64,000 nucleotides of DNA from positions 186,001-250,000 of the forward strand of contig NCGY01000004.1 of the NCBI GenBank assembly GCA_002281775.1. The letters run 5' to 3'. This DNA is from Hydrogenophilales bacterium 16-64-46 (GTDB taxonomy: Bacteria > Pseudomonadota > Gammaproteobacteria > Burkholderiales > Thiobacillaceae). The position numbers and the translations under genes are program-made. The notes beneath the pieces were generated by a model. It ran no database searches and was not told where the DNA came from. It was given only the letters and a program-made list of their open reading frames with translations. Shown here piece after piece: positions 43,313 through 50,778 of this stretch; position 1 is the first letter of the stretch, and each line of letters opens with the position of its first letter.

Positions 43313-43696
43313 ATGCGGCATTACGAAATCGTATTTATCGTCCATCCCGATCAGAGCGAGCAGGTGCCCGCGATGATCGAGCGATACAAGGCGAACATCA
43401 CCACCCGTGGCGGCAGCATCCACCGCCTGGAAGACTGGGGCCGCCGCCAGATGGCTTACCCGATCCAGAAAGTGCACAAGGCCCACTACGTGCTGATGAA
43501 CATCGAGTGCGACCAGGAAACCCTGGAAGAACTCGAACATGGCTTCAAGTTCAACGACGCCGTGCTGCGCCATCTCACCATCAAGCGCGACGACGCGGTC
43601 ACGACCCCGTCGCCGATGATGAAGGAAGAGAAGTCGCGCGACATGCTCGACAGCGCCAAGCCGGAAGCAGCCGCGGAAGCGCCTGCCGCCGCCTGA
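43313..43696 (+). CDS. rpsF: 30S ribosomal protein S6
   Basis: A 127-residue S6 protein: [26 protein letters not shown] and the [25 protein letters not shown] block are nearly universal in proteobacteria. The C-terminal acidic/Ala tail is typical. ATG at 43313 is chosen; the ATG at 43310 immediately before is also in frame. GAAAGGAA precedes it. It heads rpsF-priB-rpsR-rplI, the conserved order. Confidence 0.97.
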   Translation: MRHYEIVFIVHPDQSEQVPAMIERYKANITTRGGSIHRLEDWGRRQMAYPIQKVHKAHYVLMNIECDQETLEELEHGFKFNDAVLRHLTIKRDDAVTTPSPMMKEEKSRDMLDSAKPEAAAEAPAAA

Positions 43697-43738
43697 ACAC
43701 CGTGCGTGGTTGAGAGCTGCTGACTGTATGCGCACTGA

Positions 43739-44038
43739 ATGCAATGCGTGAACAGGCTACACATCAGCGGCGTCCTCCTCCAGGTTGATCCCCTGCGTTA
43801 CAGCCCGGCCGGTGTGCCGATTGCCGAAGCGGTGTTGCAGCATCGCAGCAGTCAGGACATCGCAGGCCAGGCCCGGCAGATGGAATGCGAGTTGACGGTA
43901 CAGGCGAGCGGCCCGCTCGCCAGCCAACTGGCCCATATGCCAAACGGAACAGAGGTCAAGGTGGAAGGCGCGTTGAACCGGCGCAGCGTGAACAGCCGGC
44001 AGCTGATCCTGATAGTGAATCGAATCGAAAAGGAATGA
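43739..44038 (+). CDS. priB: Primosomal replication protein N
   Basis: A 99-residue single-strand DNA binding (OB-fold) protein of the replication-restart primosome. It has NRLHISGVLLQVDPLRYSPAGVPIAEAVLQHRS and ends with LILIVNRIEKE. The start may be ATG at 43739 or GTG at 43748; neither has a clear Shine-Dalgarno, and coupling to rpsF is likely. Position between rpsF and rpsR is the conserved place for priB. Confidence 0.92.
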   Translation: MQCVNRLHISGVLLQVDPLRYSPAGVPIAEAVLQHRSSQDIAGQARQMECELTVQASGPLASQLAHMPNGTEVKVEGALNRRSVNSRQLILIVNRIEKE

Positions 44039-44041
44039 ATC

Positions 44042-44329
44042 ATGGCCCGTCCCATGGGTGGTAAATCCGGCGGCAAGTTCGCCAACAAGCGCCGCGACAG
44101 CGGCAACCGCGGTCTGTTCAAGCGCCGCAAGTTCTGTCGCTTCACGGCTGAAAAAGTCGCTGAAGTGGATTACAAGGATGTTGACGTCCTGAAGGAATTC
44201 ATCGCCGAAAACGGTCGCATCATCCCCGCCCGCATCACCGGCACCAAGGCGCACTATCAGCGCCAGCTGGGTACTGCGATCAAGCGTGCGCGCTTCCTGG
44301 CGCTCATGCCTTACACCGACCTGCATTGA
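44042..44329 (+). CDS. rpsR: 30S ribosomal protein S18
   Basis: A 95-residue basic protein with [48 protein letters not shown] and the ending [14 protein letters not shown], typical of S18. It pairs with S6 on the ribosome. It begins 3 bases after priB. The Gly/Lys-rich N-terminal extension is somewhat longer than in E. coli. Confidence 0.97.
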   Translation: MARPMGGKSGGKFANKRRDSGNRGLFKRRKFCRFTAEKVAEVDYKDVDVLKEFIAENGRIIPARITGTKAHYQRQLGTAIKRARFLALMPYTDLH

Positions 44330-44339
44330 GGAGACGACC

Positions 44340-44789
44340 ATGCAAGTGATCCTGATGGATAAAGTCGTCAACCTGGGCAACCTGGGCGACGTCGTGAAAG
44401 TGAAGGACGGCTACGCCCGCAATTTCCTCATTCCCACTGGCCGTGCGCGTCGTGCCACGCAGGCCAACATGGAAGCGTTTGCCGCGCAGAAAGCCGAGCT
44501 CGAGCGCGTGGCAGCCGAGAAGCTGGCCGACGCGCAGCAACGGGGCGAGAAACTCGAAGGCGTGAGCGTCACTATCACCCAGAAGGCCGGCGTCGACGGC
44601 CGCCTGTTCGGTTCGGTCACCAACGCCGATATCGCCGACGCGCTGAAGGCGCTGGGCCATGTCGTGGCGAAAGCCGATGTGCGCCTGCCCGACGGCCCGT
44701 TCAAGACCGCTGGCGAATACGCCGTGGTGCTCGGTTTGCATCACGACGTGACCACCAACATCACGGTGAAGGTGGCCGGCGAGCAGTAA
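44340..44789 (+). CDS. rplI: 50S ribosomal protein L9
   Basis: A 149-residue L9: N-terminal [36 protein letters not shown], the long central helix (44-75), and the C-terminal domain with [31 protein letters not shown] lies before the ATG at 44340. It is the last gene of the rpsF operon and is followed by a strong terminator. Confidence 0.97.
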   Translation: MQVILMDKVVNLGNLGDVVKVKDGYARNFLIPTGRARRATQANMEAFAAQKAELERVAAEKLADAQQRGEKLEGVSVTITQKAGVDGRLFGSVTNADIADALKALGHVVAKADVRLPDGPFKTAGEYAVVLGLHHDVTTNITVKVAGEQ

Positions 44790-44808
44790 GCCGAGAGCAC
44801 CAAGCCGG

Positions 44809-44835
44809 AAAAAGGAGCCCCTGGGCTCCTTTTTT
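44809..44835 (+). terminator. Rho-independent terminator after rplI
   Basis: AAAAAGGAGCC (44809-44819) pairs with GGCTCCTTTTT (44824-44834) around a CCTG loop, a perfect stem ending in a T-run. The symmetric A/T flanks allow function in either direction. Confidence 0.9.
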
Positions 44836-44866
44836 CATTGCCGTCTTATTCCGGTTCACCCACTGC

Positions 44867-44875
44867 TTATCCACA
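44867..44875 (+). promoter_or_regulatory. Perfect DnaA box upstream of dnaB
   Basis: TTATCCACA is the strong consensus DnaA-binding 9-mer. It ends 10 bases before the -35 of the dnaB promoter, which suggests DnaA may control dnaB. It is a single box with no AT-rich unwinding region, so it is not an origin. Confidence 0.6.
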
Positions 44876-44885
44876 GGCTTGTCCC

Positions 44886-44914
44886 TTGGTCGGGGCTGGG
44901 CAGAAGACTAGAAT
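44886..44914 (+). promoter_or_regulatory. Sigma-70 promoter of dnaB
   Basis: TTGGTC, a 17-base spacer, and TAGAAT (44909-44914). The start point expected 6-7 bases later coincides with the A of the dnaB ATG at 44921, and no Shine-Dalgarno is present, so the mRNA may be leaderless. Confidence 0.6.
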
Positions 44915-44920
44915 CCCGAG

Positions 44921-46327
44921 ATGGCAGCCATCCACCCCCTGAACGCGTCGGGCGACTCGCGCCCACTCGACCCCCAGCTTGCGCAAATGCGCCTGCCGCC
45001 CCACTCGCTTGAAGCCGAGCAGGCTGTGTTGGGAGGATTGCTGCTCGATAACGGCGCGTGGGATCGCATCGGCGATGTCGTGTCCGAGAGCGATTTATAT
45101 CGTCAGGACCATCGCCAGATTCTCCGGGCCATCATCCGCCAGATTGCCGAAAATCGCCCGGCGGATGCGGTGACCGTGGCCGAGGCGCTGCAAAGCCTCG
45201 GCGAACTCGAAAATGTCGGTGGTCTGGCCTACATCGTCGCGCTCGCCAGCAACACACCGTCTGCCGCCAACATTCGCCGCTATGCGGAAATCGTGCGCGA
45301 GCGGGCGGTGATGCGCCGCCTGGCCGAGGTGGCGACCGGTATTGCTGATAGCGCCTATTCGCCAGCAGGCAGGCCGGCATCACAACTCCTGGATGAAGCC
45401 GAAGCCAAGATTTTCGAAATTGCCGAATCCGGCAGCCGGGGCCAGGCCGGGTTTACCGAGATCAAACCCCTGTTGAAGGAAGTCGTCGAACGCATCGACG
45501 AGCTCTACCACCGCGACAATGACTCCGGCGTGACCGGCGTGCCGACCGGCTTTCACGACCTTGACCAGAAAACCTCGGGCCTGCAACCCGGCGACCTCAT
45601 CATCGTTGCCGGGCGGCCGTCGATGGGCAAGACCGCGTTCTCGATCAACATCGGCGAAAACGTCGCGCTCGACACCGGCCTGCCGGTCGCGATCTTCTCG
45701 ATGGAAATGGGCGGCGCGCAGCTGGTGATGCGGATGATCGGTTCGGTGGGAAGGCTCGACCAGCACCGCCTGCGCACCGGCAAACTCGGCGAGGACGACT
45801 GGCAGCGCCTCACTTACGCGCTCGGCAAGCTGAATGAAGCGCCGGTCTTCATCGACGAATCGCCGGGACTCAACGTGCTCGAACTGCGCGCGCGCGCGCG
45901 GCGGCTGATGCGCCAGTGCGGCAAGCTCGGCCTCATCATCATCGACTACCTGCAACTCATGGCGGGCAGCGGCGGCGGGGAGAATCGTGCGACCGAAATT
46001 TCGGAAATCTCACGCGCGTTGAAAGGGCTTGCGAAAGAGCTGCACGTGCCGGTGATCGCGCTGTCGCAGTTGAACCGCTCGCTCGAACAGCGCCCGAACA
46101 AGCGCCCGGTGATGTCCGACCTGCGCGAATCGGGTGCCATCGAACAGGACGCCGACGTGATCCTGTTCATCTACCGCGACGAGGTCTACAACCCCGACAC
46201 GCAGGACAAGGGCAAGGCGGAAATCATCATCAGCAAACAGCGTAACGGTCCCATCGGCATGGTGCCGCTCGCCTTCCTCGGCGAATACACGCGCTTCGAA
46301 TCGCTGGCGCAACCCGGTTCCTACTGA
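44921..46327 (+). CDS. dnaB: Replicative DNA helicase
   Basis: A 468-residue hexameric helicase that unwinds DNA at the fork. The N-terminal domain (PPHSLEAEQAVLGGLLLDNGAWD) is followed by the RecA-like domain with Walker A GRPSMGKTAFSIN, FSMEMGGAQLVMRM, Walker B LIIIDYLQLM and SDLRESGAIEQDADVILFIYRDEVYNP. No intein is present. It follows the rpsF operon terminator and is 4 bases before alr. Confidence 0.97.
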   Translation: MAAIHPLNASGDSRPLDPQLAQMRLPPHSLEAEQAVLGGLLLDNGAWDRIGDVVSESDLYRQDHRQILRAIIRQIAENRPADAVTVAEALQSLGELENVGGLAYIVALASNTPSAANIRRYAEIVRERAVMRRLAEVATGIADSAYSPAGRPASQLLDEAEAKIFEIAESGSRGQAGFTEIKPLLKEVVERIDELYHRDNDSGVTGVPTGFHDLDQKTSGLQPGDLIIVAGRPSMGKTAFSINIGENVALDTGLPVAIFSMEMGGAQLVMRMIGSVGRLDQHRLRTGKLGEDDWQRLTYALGKLNEAPVFIDESPGLNVLELRARARRLMRQCGKLGLIIIDYLQLMAGSGGGENRATEISEISRALKGLAKELHVPVIALSQLNRSLEQRPNKRPVMSDLRESGAIEQDADVILFIYRDEVYNPDTQDKGKAEIIISKQRNGPIGMVPLAFLGEYTRFESLAQPGSY

Positions 46328-46331
46328 GCCG

Positions 46332-47399
46332 ATGCGGCCGATCCAGGCGCGGATATCCATCGGTGCGCTGGCGCATAACCTGCGCGTGGCGCGCCGTCAT
46401 GCAGGCACGGCGCGTGTCTTTGCCGTGGTCAAGGCCAACGCCTATGGCCACGGCCTGTCGCGCGCCAGGCGGGCGTTCGCCGCCGCCGACGGATTCGCCG
46501 TGCTGACGCTCGAAGAAGCCGCCAATCTGCGGCTCATGGGTATCGAACAGCCCATCCTGCTGCTCGAGGGTTTTTTCGCCGCAGACGAGGTCGCCAGTTG
46601 TGCCGAACTCGATCTGTGGCCGGTGCTGCACCACGCCGCCCAGCTCGACTGGCTGGAACGCTCGCCTCCGGCCCGGCCGCTGTCGGTTTTCCTGAAATTC
46701 GACAGCGGCATGCATCGTCTGGGTTTTCCGCTGGACACGCACCGTGACGTTGTCCCGCGGGTACGCCAGATGCCCGGCGTGGCCAGCGTGACCTTGATGA
46801 CGCATTTTGCGCAGGCCGACGAAGCCGCCGGAACAGACTGGCAGCTCCAGCCGTTTCTGGCGCAACTGGCGGACTATCGGCTGCCCTGGAGCAGCGCCAA
46901 TTCGGCGGCCCTGCTGCGTTATCCCGACACCTGCGGGGACTGGGTGCGCCCCGGCATCATGCTCTACGGTGCATCGCCTTTTGCAGAGGTGTCGGCGGCA
47001 GCACTCGACCTGCGCCCGGCGATGCAGCTCACCTCTGAGCTGATCAGCGTGCGGGCGATCCGGGTAGGCGAAGGCGTCGGCTATGGCCAGTTGTTTCGCG
47101 CCGAGCGCGACATGCGGGTGGGCGTGGTGGCCTGCGGCTACGCGGACGGTTATCCGCGCCACGCCCCTACCGGCACTCCGGTTGCAGTGAACGGGCGACA
47201 CACACGCACGCTGGGGCGGGTGTCGATGGACATGCTGTGCGTGGATCTGAGCGAATTCCCCGAGGCGGTGCCGGGCAGTCCGGTAGAACTCTGGGGAGAA
47301 ACGGTGCCGGTTGACGCCGTTGCCGCTGCCGCCCGCACCACGAGCTACGAACTGCTGTGTGCCCTGGCGGCGCGGGTGCCGGTCGAAGAGATCGACTGA
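46332..47399 (+). CDS. alr: Alanine racemase
   Basis: A 355-residue PLP enzyme making D-alanine for peptidoglycan. The PLP lysine is K34 in VVKANAYGHG, and the catalytic tyrosine lies in the GVGYGQLFRA region, with the C-terminal beta domain LGRVSMDMLCVDLSE. It begins 4 bases after dnaB, the usual arrangement in proteobacteria. Confidence 0.96.
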   Translation: MRPIQARISIGALAHNLRVARRHAGTARVFAVVKANAYGHGLSRARRAFAAADGFAVLTLEEAANLRLMGIEQPILLLEGFFAADEVASCAELDLWPVLHHAAQLDWLERSPPARPLSVFLKFDSGMHRLGFPLDTHRDVVPRVRQMPGVASVTLMTHFAQADEAAGTDWQLQPFLAQLADYRLPWSSANSAALLRYPDTCGDWVRPGIMLYGASPFAEVSAAALDLRPAMQLTSELISVRAIRVGEGVGYGQLFRAERDMRVGVVACGYADGYPRHAPTGTPVAVNGRHTRTLGRVSMDMLCVDLSEFPEAVPGSPVELWGETVPVDAVAAAARTTSYELLCALAARVPVEEID

Positions 47400-47402
47400 G
47401 GC

Positions 47403-47765
47403 TCAGTGCGTCGTGCCGAACGACGGGTCACGCGTGCCCGGCGGCATGGGCAGGCCGGCATAGCGCGTGGCCTGGGCAATCGGACCGCGCGGGAACAGGG
47501 TGTAGAGAAACCGGTGTCCGCCCATGCCGGCAAACTCTTCTTCCAGGCTGTTTACGAGCATACGCGCGTTGATCGTGCCGCCATGATCCGCATAGCAGTC
47601 GCGCAGGTAACGGATGATGCCAAGGTGATCATCGGTCAGTTCCAGGCCGTCCTGTCGCGCCAGTTCGATGGCCTGTGATTCGCTCCAGGGATCGAGTTCG
47701 AACAGATGGCCACGTGCATTCGGGTCGGCGTGTTCCTGAATCACCCACTTGTTGATGTCCAGCAT
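47403..47765 (-). CDS. Second DsrC/TusE-family protein lacking both redox cysteines
   Basis: A 120-residue protein with the DsrC framework: FELDPWSESQAIELARQDGLELTDDHLGIIRYLRDCYADHGG, ARMLVNSLEEEF, and LFPRGPIAQATRYAGLPMPPG. The two functional Cys positions (in QACxxAGLP and 11 residues on) are both Thr, and the tail is extended (TRDPSFGTTH). It therefore cannot act as the classical DsrC persulfide carrier. ATG at 47765 has AAGGAGA upstream. It is a single gene, convergent with alr and divergent from the CsgG-like gene. Confidence 0.82.
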   Translation of the reverse strand: MLDINKWVIQEHADPNARGHLFELDPWSESQAIELARQDGLELTDDHLGIIRYLRDCYADHGGTINARMLVNSLEEEFAGMGGHRFLYTLFPRGPIAQATRYAGLPMPPGTRDPSFGTTH

Positions 47766-47895
47766 GTGTCTCTCCTTGGTTGGTTGCAGGTGATTGGGTT
47801 ATAGAAGCTGTCTGCCGAAATCCAAGCCCTGGGCGGGCATGTACCCGTTGGGGCTTGTGTTTATAATCTGCCCATCCAAACAAGGGGGATTCAAC

Positions 47896-48927
47896 ATGAA
47901 AGCTACGGCACGCGCGCTCGTCCTCGGGCTGGTTCTGACCCAGGCGACGTTTCCCGTCCATGCCGGTCTGTTCGGCTTCAAACTCGGCGGCGACAAGACG
48001 GAAGAAGGCCAGGCATCGGGTTCGGCCGGGCCAGACGGTGCCCAGGGCGAAGCCAAGGAACTGGAAAAGTGCGACAAACCCTACGGCACGCTTGCCGTGG
48101 TCGAGCCACAGGACGCAGTGATCTCGCATCTGCTGCAATACGGCCTGCAGTCGCCCACCGGTCTCATCCGCATGATGGTGCAGCAGTCCAACTGTTTTGT
48201 GTTGGTGGAGCGCGGCCGCGCCATGCAGAACCTGATGCAGGAGCGCCAGCTTGCCGAATCGGGCGAACTGCGCAAAGGCTCCAACATGGGCAAGGGCCAG
48301 ATGGTGACGGCCGATTACGTGCTGACGCCTGACGCCGTGTTTTCCAGCAAGGACTCCGGTGGCATCGGCGGGGCGCTGGGTGGACTGGGCGTATTCGGGG
48401 CGGTTGCGGGTGTGGTGGCGGCCGGGCTCAAGTTCAAGTCGGCGCAGACCACCATGATCCTCGCCGATTCGCGGACTTCGCTGCAACTCGCCTCCGCAAC
48501 CGGCAATGCCGAAAAAACCGACTGGAGCGTCGGCGGCCTGCTGGTTGGCGGCGGCGCGGCGGGCGCACTGGGCGGCTATACCAACACGCCGGAAGGCAAG
48601 GTGATCGCGGCGAGCTATCTCGACAACTGGAACAACATCGTACGTTCGATCCGTGGCAACCCGGAAATGCAGCGCCAGGAAATCAGCCTCAAGGGCAAGT
48701 CCGGCCAGCCGACCAAGGCCGGGGCGGTATTCAACGAAGGCGACGTGCTGATGGGCAAGATTGGCGGTCTGAAGATTTATGCCCAGCCCAGCAAATCGTC
48801 CAAAGTGGTGTTCAAACTCGCGCGCGGCGAGGAAATCATCTACACCGGACAGGACAAGAACGGATTCCTCTCGGTGCAGGGGCAGGACGGCGAGGGCTGG
48901 ATCGAGCAGGTTATGGTCAGGAAATAA
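47896..48927 (+). CDS. CsgG-related exported protein with C-terminal SH3 domain
   Basis: A 343-residue protein with a signal peptide (ALVLGLVLTQATFPVHA) and no lipobox Cys. The middle resembles the CsgG/curli-assembly fold (LIRMMVQQSNCFVLVERGRAMQNLMQERQLAESGEL, VTADYVLTPDAVF, and a Gly-rich membrane-like segment GGIGGALGGLGVFGAVAGVV). The C-terminus (about 275-343) reads as a bacterial SH3 domain (LKIYAQPSKSSKVVFKLARGEEIIYTGQDKNGFLSVQGQDGEGWIEQ). No other curli genes are near. AGGGGG precedes the ATG. It may be an outer-membrane assembly or surface-sensing factor. Confidence 0.75.
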   Translation: MKATARALVLGLVLTQATFPVHAGLFGFKLGGDKTEEGQASGSAGPDGAQGEAKELEKCDKPYGTLAVVEPQDAVISHLLQYGLQSPTGLIRMMVQQSNCFVLVERGRAMQNLMQERQLAESGELRKGSNMGKGQMVTADYVLTPDAVFSSKDSGGIGGALGGLGVFGAVAGVVAAGLKFKSAQTTMILADSRTSLQLASATGNAEKTDWSVGGLLVGGGAAGALGGYTNTPEGKVIAASYLDNWNNIVRSIRGNPEMQRQEISLKGKSGQPTKAGAVFNEGDVLMGKIGGLKIYAQPSKSSKVVFKLARGEEIIYTGQDKNGFLSVQGQDGEGWIEQVMVRK

Positions 48928-48950
48928 TCCGCATCACTGCATCACACGGA

Positions 48951-48974
48951 AGCCGGGGGTTCCCCGGCTTTTTT
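48951..48974 (+). terminator. Rho-independent terminator after the CsgG-like gene
   Basis: AGCCGGGG-GTT-CCCCGGCT followed by a T-run (48969-48974), 23 bases after the stop. Perfect 8-bp stem. It stands between convergent genes. Confidence 0.9.
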
Positions 48975-48985
48975 GTGGCTCCCTT

Positions 48986-49273
48986 TCAGGGCCGGGCGTC
49001 GCGCGACAGGAAGCATTCGAGATGACGGTCGCCTGCCAGGCAGGATGCAATCTCCGTCTCGGCTGTTGCGCGCTGGAGGGCGCCGACGAATGCGGACCAG
49101 TCTGCGATGTCCTCGTAAATTTCCATCCAGGTGGCGGGGTCGTCGCAGCGTTGCAACACGCGCGGCGGGGTCCCGCAATGAGCCAGCATGGCCCGCAATA
49201 GGGCGTCCACCCGTTGTGCGACTGTGTCGGCGCAGGCAGGATCGACGCGGTAGTAGATATAGGCTGCGCGCAC
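48986..49273 (-). CDS. DUF4936 family protein
   Basis: A 95-residue protein matching the DUF4936 pattern (AAYIYYRVDPACADTVAQRVDALLRAML, ATWMEIYEDIADWSAFVGALQRA, and a Cys-containing C-terminus HLECFLS), a small ferredoxin-like (Dabb/ABM-like) fold. The function is unknown. It uses GTG at 49273 immediately after the ygfZ stop, so translation is coupled. I associate this pairing with betaproteobacteria. Confidence 0.78.
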   Translation of the reverse strand: MRAAYIYYRVDPACADTVAQRVDALLRAMLAHCGTPPRVLQRCDDPATWMEIYEDIADWSAFVGALQRATAETEIASCLAGDRHLECFLSRDARP

Positions 49274-50302
49274 TTATTCCGGCAAGGCGTAGGGCAGCGA
49301 CCTGAGCGTCAGGACCGGGCCATCGTTTGTCTTCAGGTGCAAGGTCTGGCTGCGCGCGCTTTCGATCTGGGTGACGGCCAGGAGGTCATATCCACCGGCG
49401 GGCGAAGGTGCGGCGTTCACCACCATGCCGCTGGCCTGGTCGCCCAGGTCGGCGCTGTAGAGGCTGTCACCCGGCGCGGCGGGCGCGTCCACATGGGCCA
49501 GCACCATGCGGCGCTTCATCTTGCCGAGATACTGGCTACGCGCGACGATTTCCTGGCCGGGGTAACAGCCTTTCTGGAAGCTCACGCCGCCGAGCGCCTC
49601 GTAGTTCACCATCTGCGGGACGAACTGTTCCTGTGTGGCGGCGACGATCATGGGGATGCCGGCGTTCAGGCGCAGCCAGTCCCACACCGGCACGCCAACC
49701 GGACGGGCGTGGGTGTTGAGGCTGTGCCATACGGTTTCGGCCTGTTCGGGAAGAATGGACAGGACGAACTTGTCGCTGCCGACGCGCACGACCCGGCCAG
49801 CCGGATGCGTTACCGACTGCATGATCGATTCGGGGATCGGGCCTAGGGCGGCTGCAACGGCATCGGGCGCGGCGGGGCCCGCCACGACCAGGCGCACGCG
49901 TTCGTCGCTGGCATCACGGCCCCGGGTTTTTGCGCGCATCACAAACATCGACAGGCGCTTGAGCACGCTTGGCAGGATGTCGCCCGACAACTGGAGACAG
50001 GTGTCATCGCCGTCCCGCCACACCAGAAAATTGCCGAGCAGGCGGCCCTTGGGCGTGCAGTAGCCGCTCCATTGCGCACCGTCGGCGTGCAGGGCGCGCA
50101 CGTCATTGGTAAGCTGGCCCTGCAGGAACGCAGTGGTTTCCTCACCGGAAAAGGCGATGACCCCCAGTTGCGACAGGTCGGCCATCACGGTGCCGTTGAT
50201 GGCGGCGGTGCGTTCGGCGGCGGCGTCGCCGTAGTGGGCGACACCGCCATTTTCAAACTGGGCGTTCTGCGACAGGAGAAAGGTTTTCCAGGATTCGATC
50301 AC
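49274..50302 (-). CDS. ygfZ: Folate-binding Fe-S cluster repair protein YgfZ
   Basis: A 342-residue tetrahydrofolate-dependent protein helping maturation or repair of some Fe-S enzymes. The diagnostic motif is KGCYPGQEIVARSQYLGKMKRR with the reactive Cys. The N-terminal VMADLSQLGVIAFSGEETTAFLQGQLTNDV is typical GcvT-like. A GTG at 50302 (VIESWKTFL) is the likely start; TTG at 50326 is the only longer option. It belongs to the conserved ygfZ-ygfX-nadB-rpoE region. Confidence 0.92.
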   Translation of the reverse strand: MIESWKTFLLSQNAQFENGGVAHYGDAAAERTAAINGTVMADLSQLGVIAFSGEETTAFLQGQLTNDVRALHADGAQWSGYCTPKGRLLGNFLVWRDGDDTCLQLSGDILPSVLKRLSMFVMRAKTRGRDASDERVRLVVAGPAAPDAVAAALGPIPESIMQSVTHPAGRVVRVGSDKFVLSILPEQAETVWHSLNTHARPVGVPVWDWLRLNAGIPMIVAATQEQFVPQMVNYEALGGVSFQKGCYPGQEIVARSQYLGKMKRRMVLAHVDAPAAPGDSLYSADLGDQASGMVVNAAPSPAGGYDLLAVTQIESARSQTLHLKTNDGPVLTLRSLPYALPE

Positions 50303-50346
50303 GATGGTCTTGCTTTCAAAATGCAATCCGAAAAGTGTACACGCGG

Positions 50347-50778
50347 ATGCGTGAGTTGAAACTCAAACCCTCACGCCTGCTGAGGTTGGGGCTGCTGGTT
50401 CTGGGCCTGCTGGTCTGCGTGGCGATTGCGCAGGCCGATGTGCCTGTGCTGCTAGAGTGGGGTTTGATGATGTGGGTGGGCGGAGCAGTCTACTGGCACA
50501 TGCGGCATGCTGCGACCTTGCCCGGCCTTGCGCTTGCACAGGACGGCAAGCTGCAAGTGCGCGCAGGGGACGGCGATTGGGAGACCGCAAGGGTTCTGCC
50601 CGACAGCCTCGTTTCCACACGCATGATCGTGCTACGTTATCGAGACAAGGCGAATCGGACGCGAACCCTGGTCTTGCTGCCGGACAGCGCCAGCGCAGAA
50701 GACTTGCGCAGGCTCAGGGCGTCGCTTCGCTGGGCGCGCCACACACGCTCGGACACATCGTCCCCGGACGCGGGTTGA
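50347..50778 (+). CDS. YgfX-like inner-membrane protein
   Basis: About 143 residues with two membrane helices (residues about 12-30 and 36-53) and a C-terminal cytoplasmic part ending LLPDSASAEDLRRLRASLRWA, as in the YgfX (CptA) family. In E. coli YgfX is encoded with SdhE (CptB). Here no sdhE is adjacent. ATG at 50347; GTG at 50335 is an alternative. The last 65 bases overlap the 3' end of nadB on the other strand. Confidence 0.7.
   Translation: MRELKLKPSRLLRLGLLVLGLLVCVAIAQADVPVLLEWGLMMWVGGAVYWHMRHAATLPGLALAQDGKLQVRAGDGDWETARVLPDSLVSTRMIVLRYRDKANRTRTLVLLPDSASAEDLRRLRASLRWARHTRSDTSSPDAG

Noticed and set aside
44867..44875. Replication origin at the DnaA box
   Set aside because: Only one box and no AT-rich region or dnaA/dnaN/gidA neighbours; a regulatory site for dnaB is more likely.
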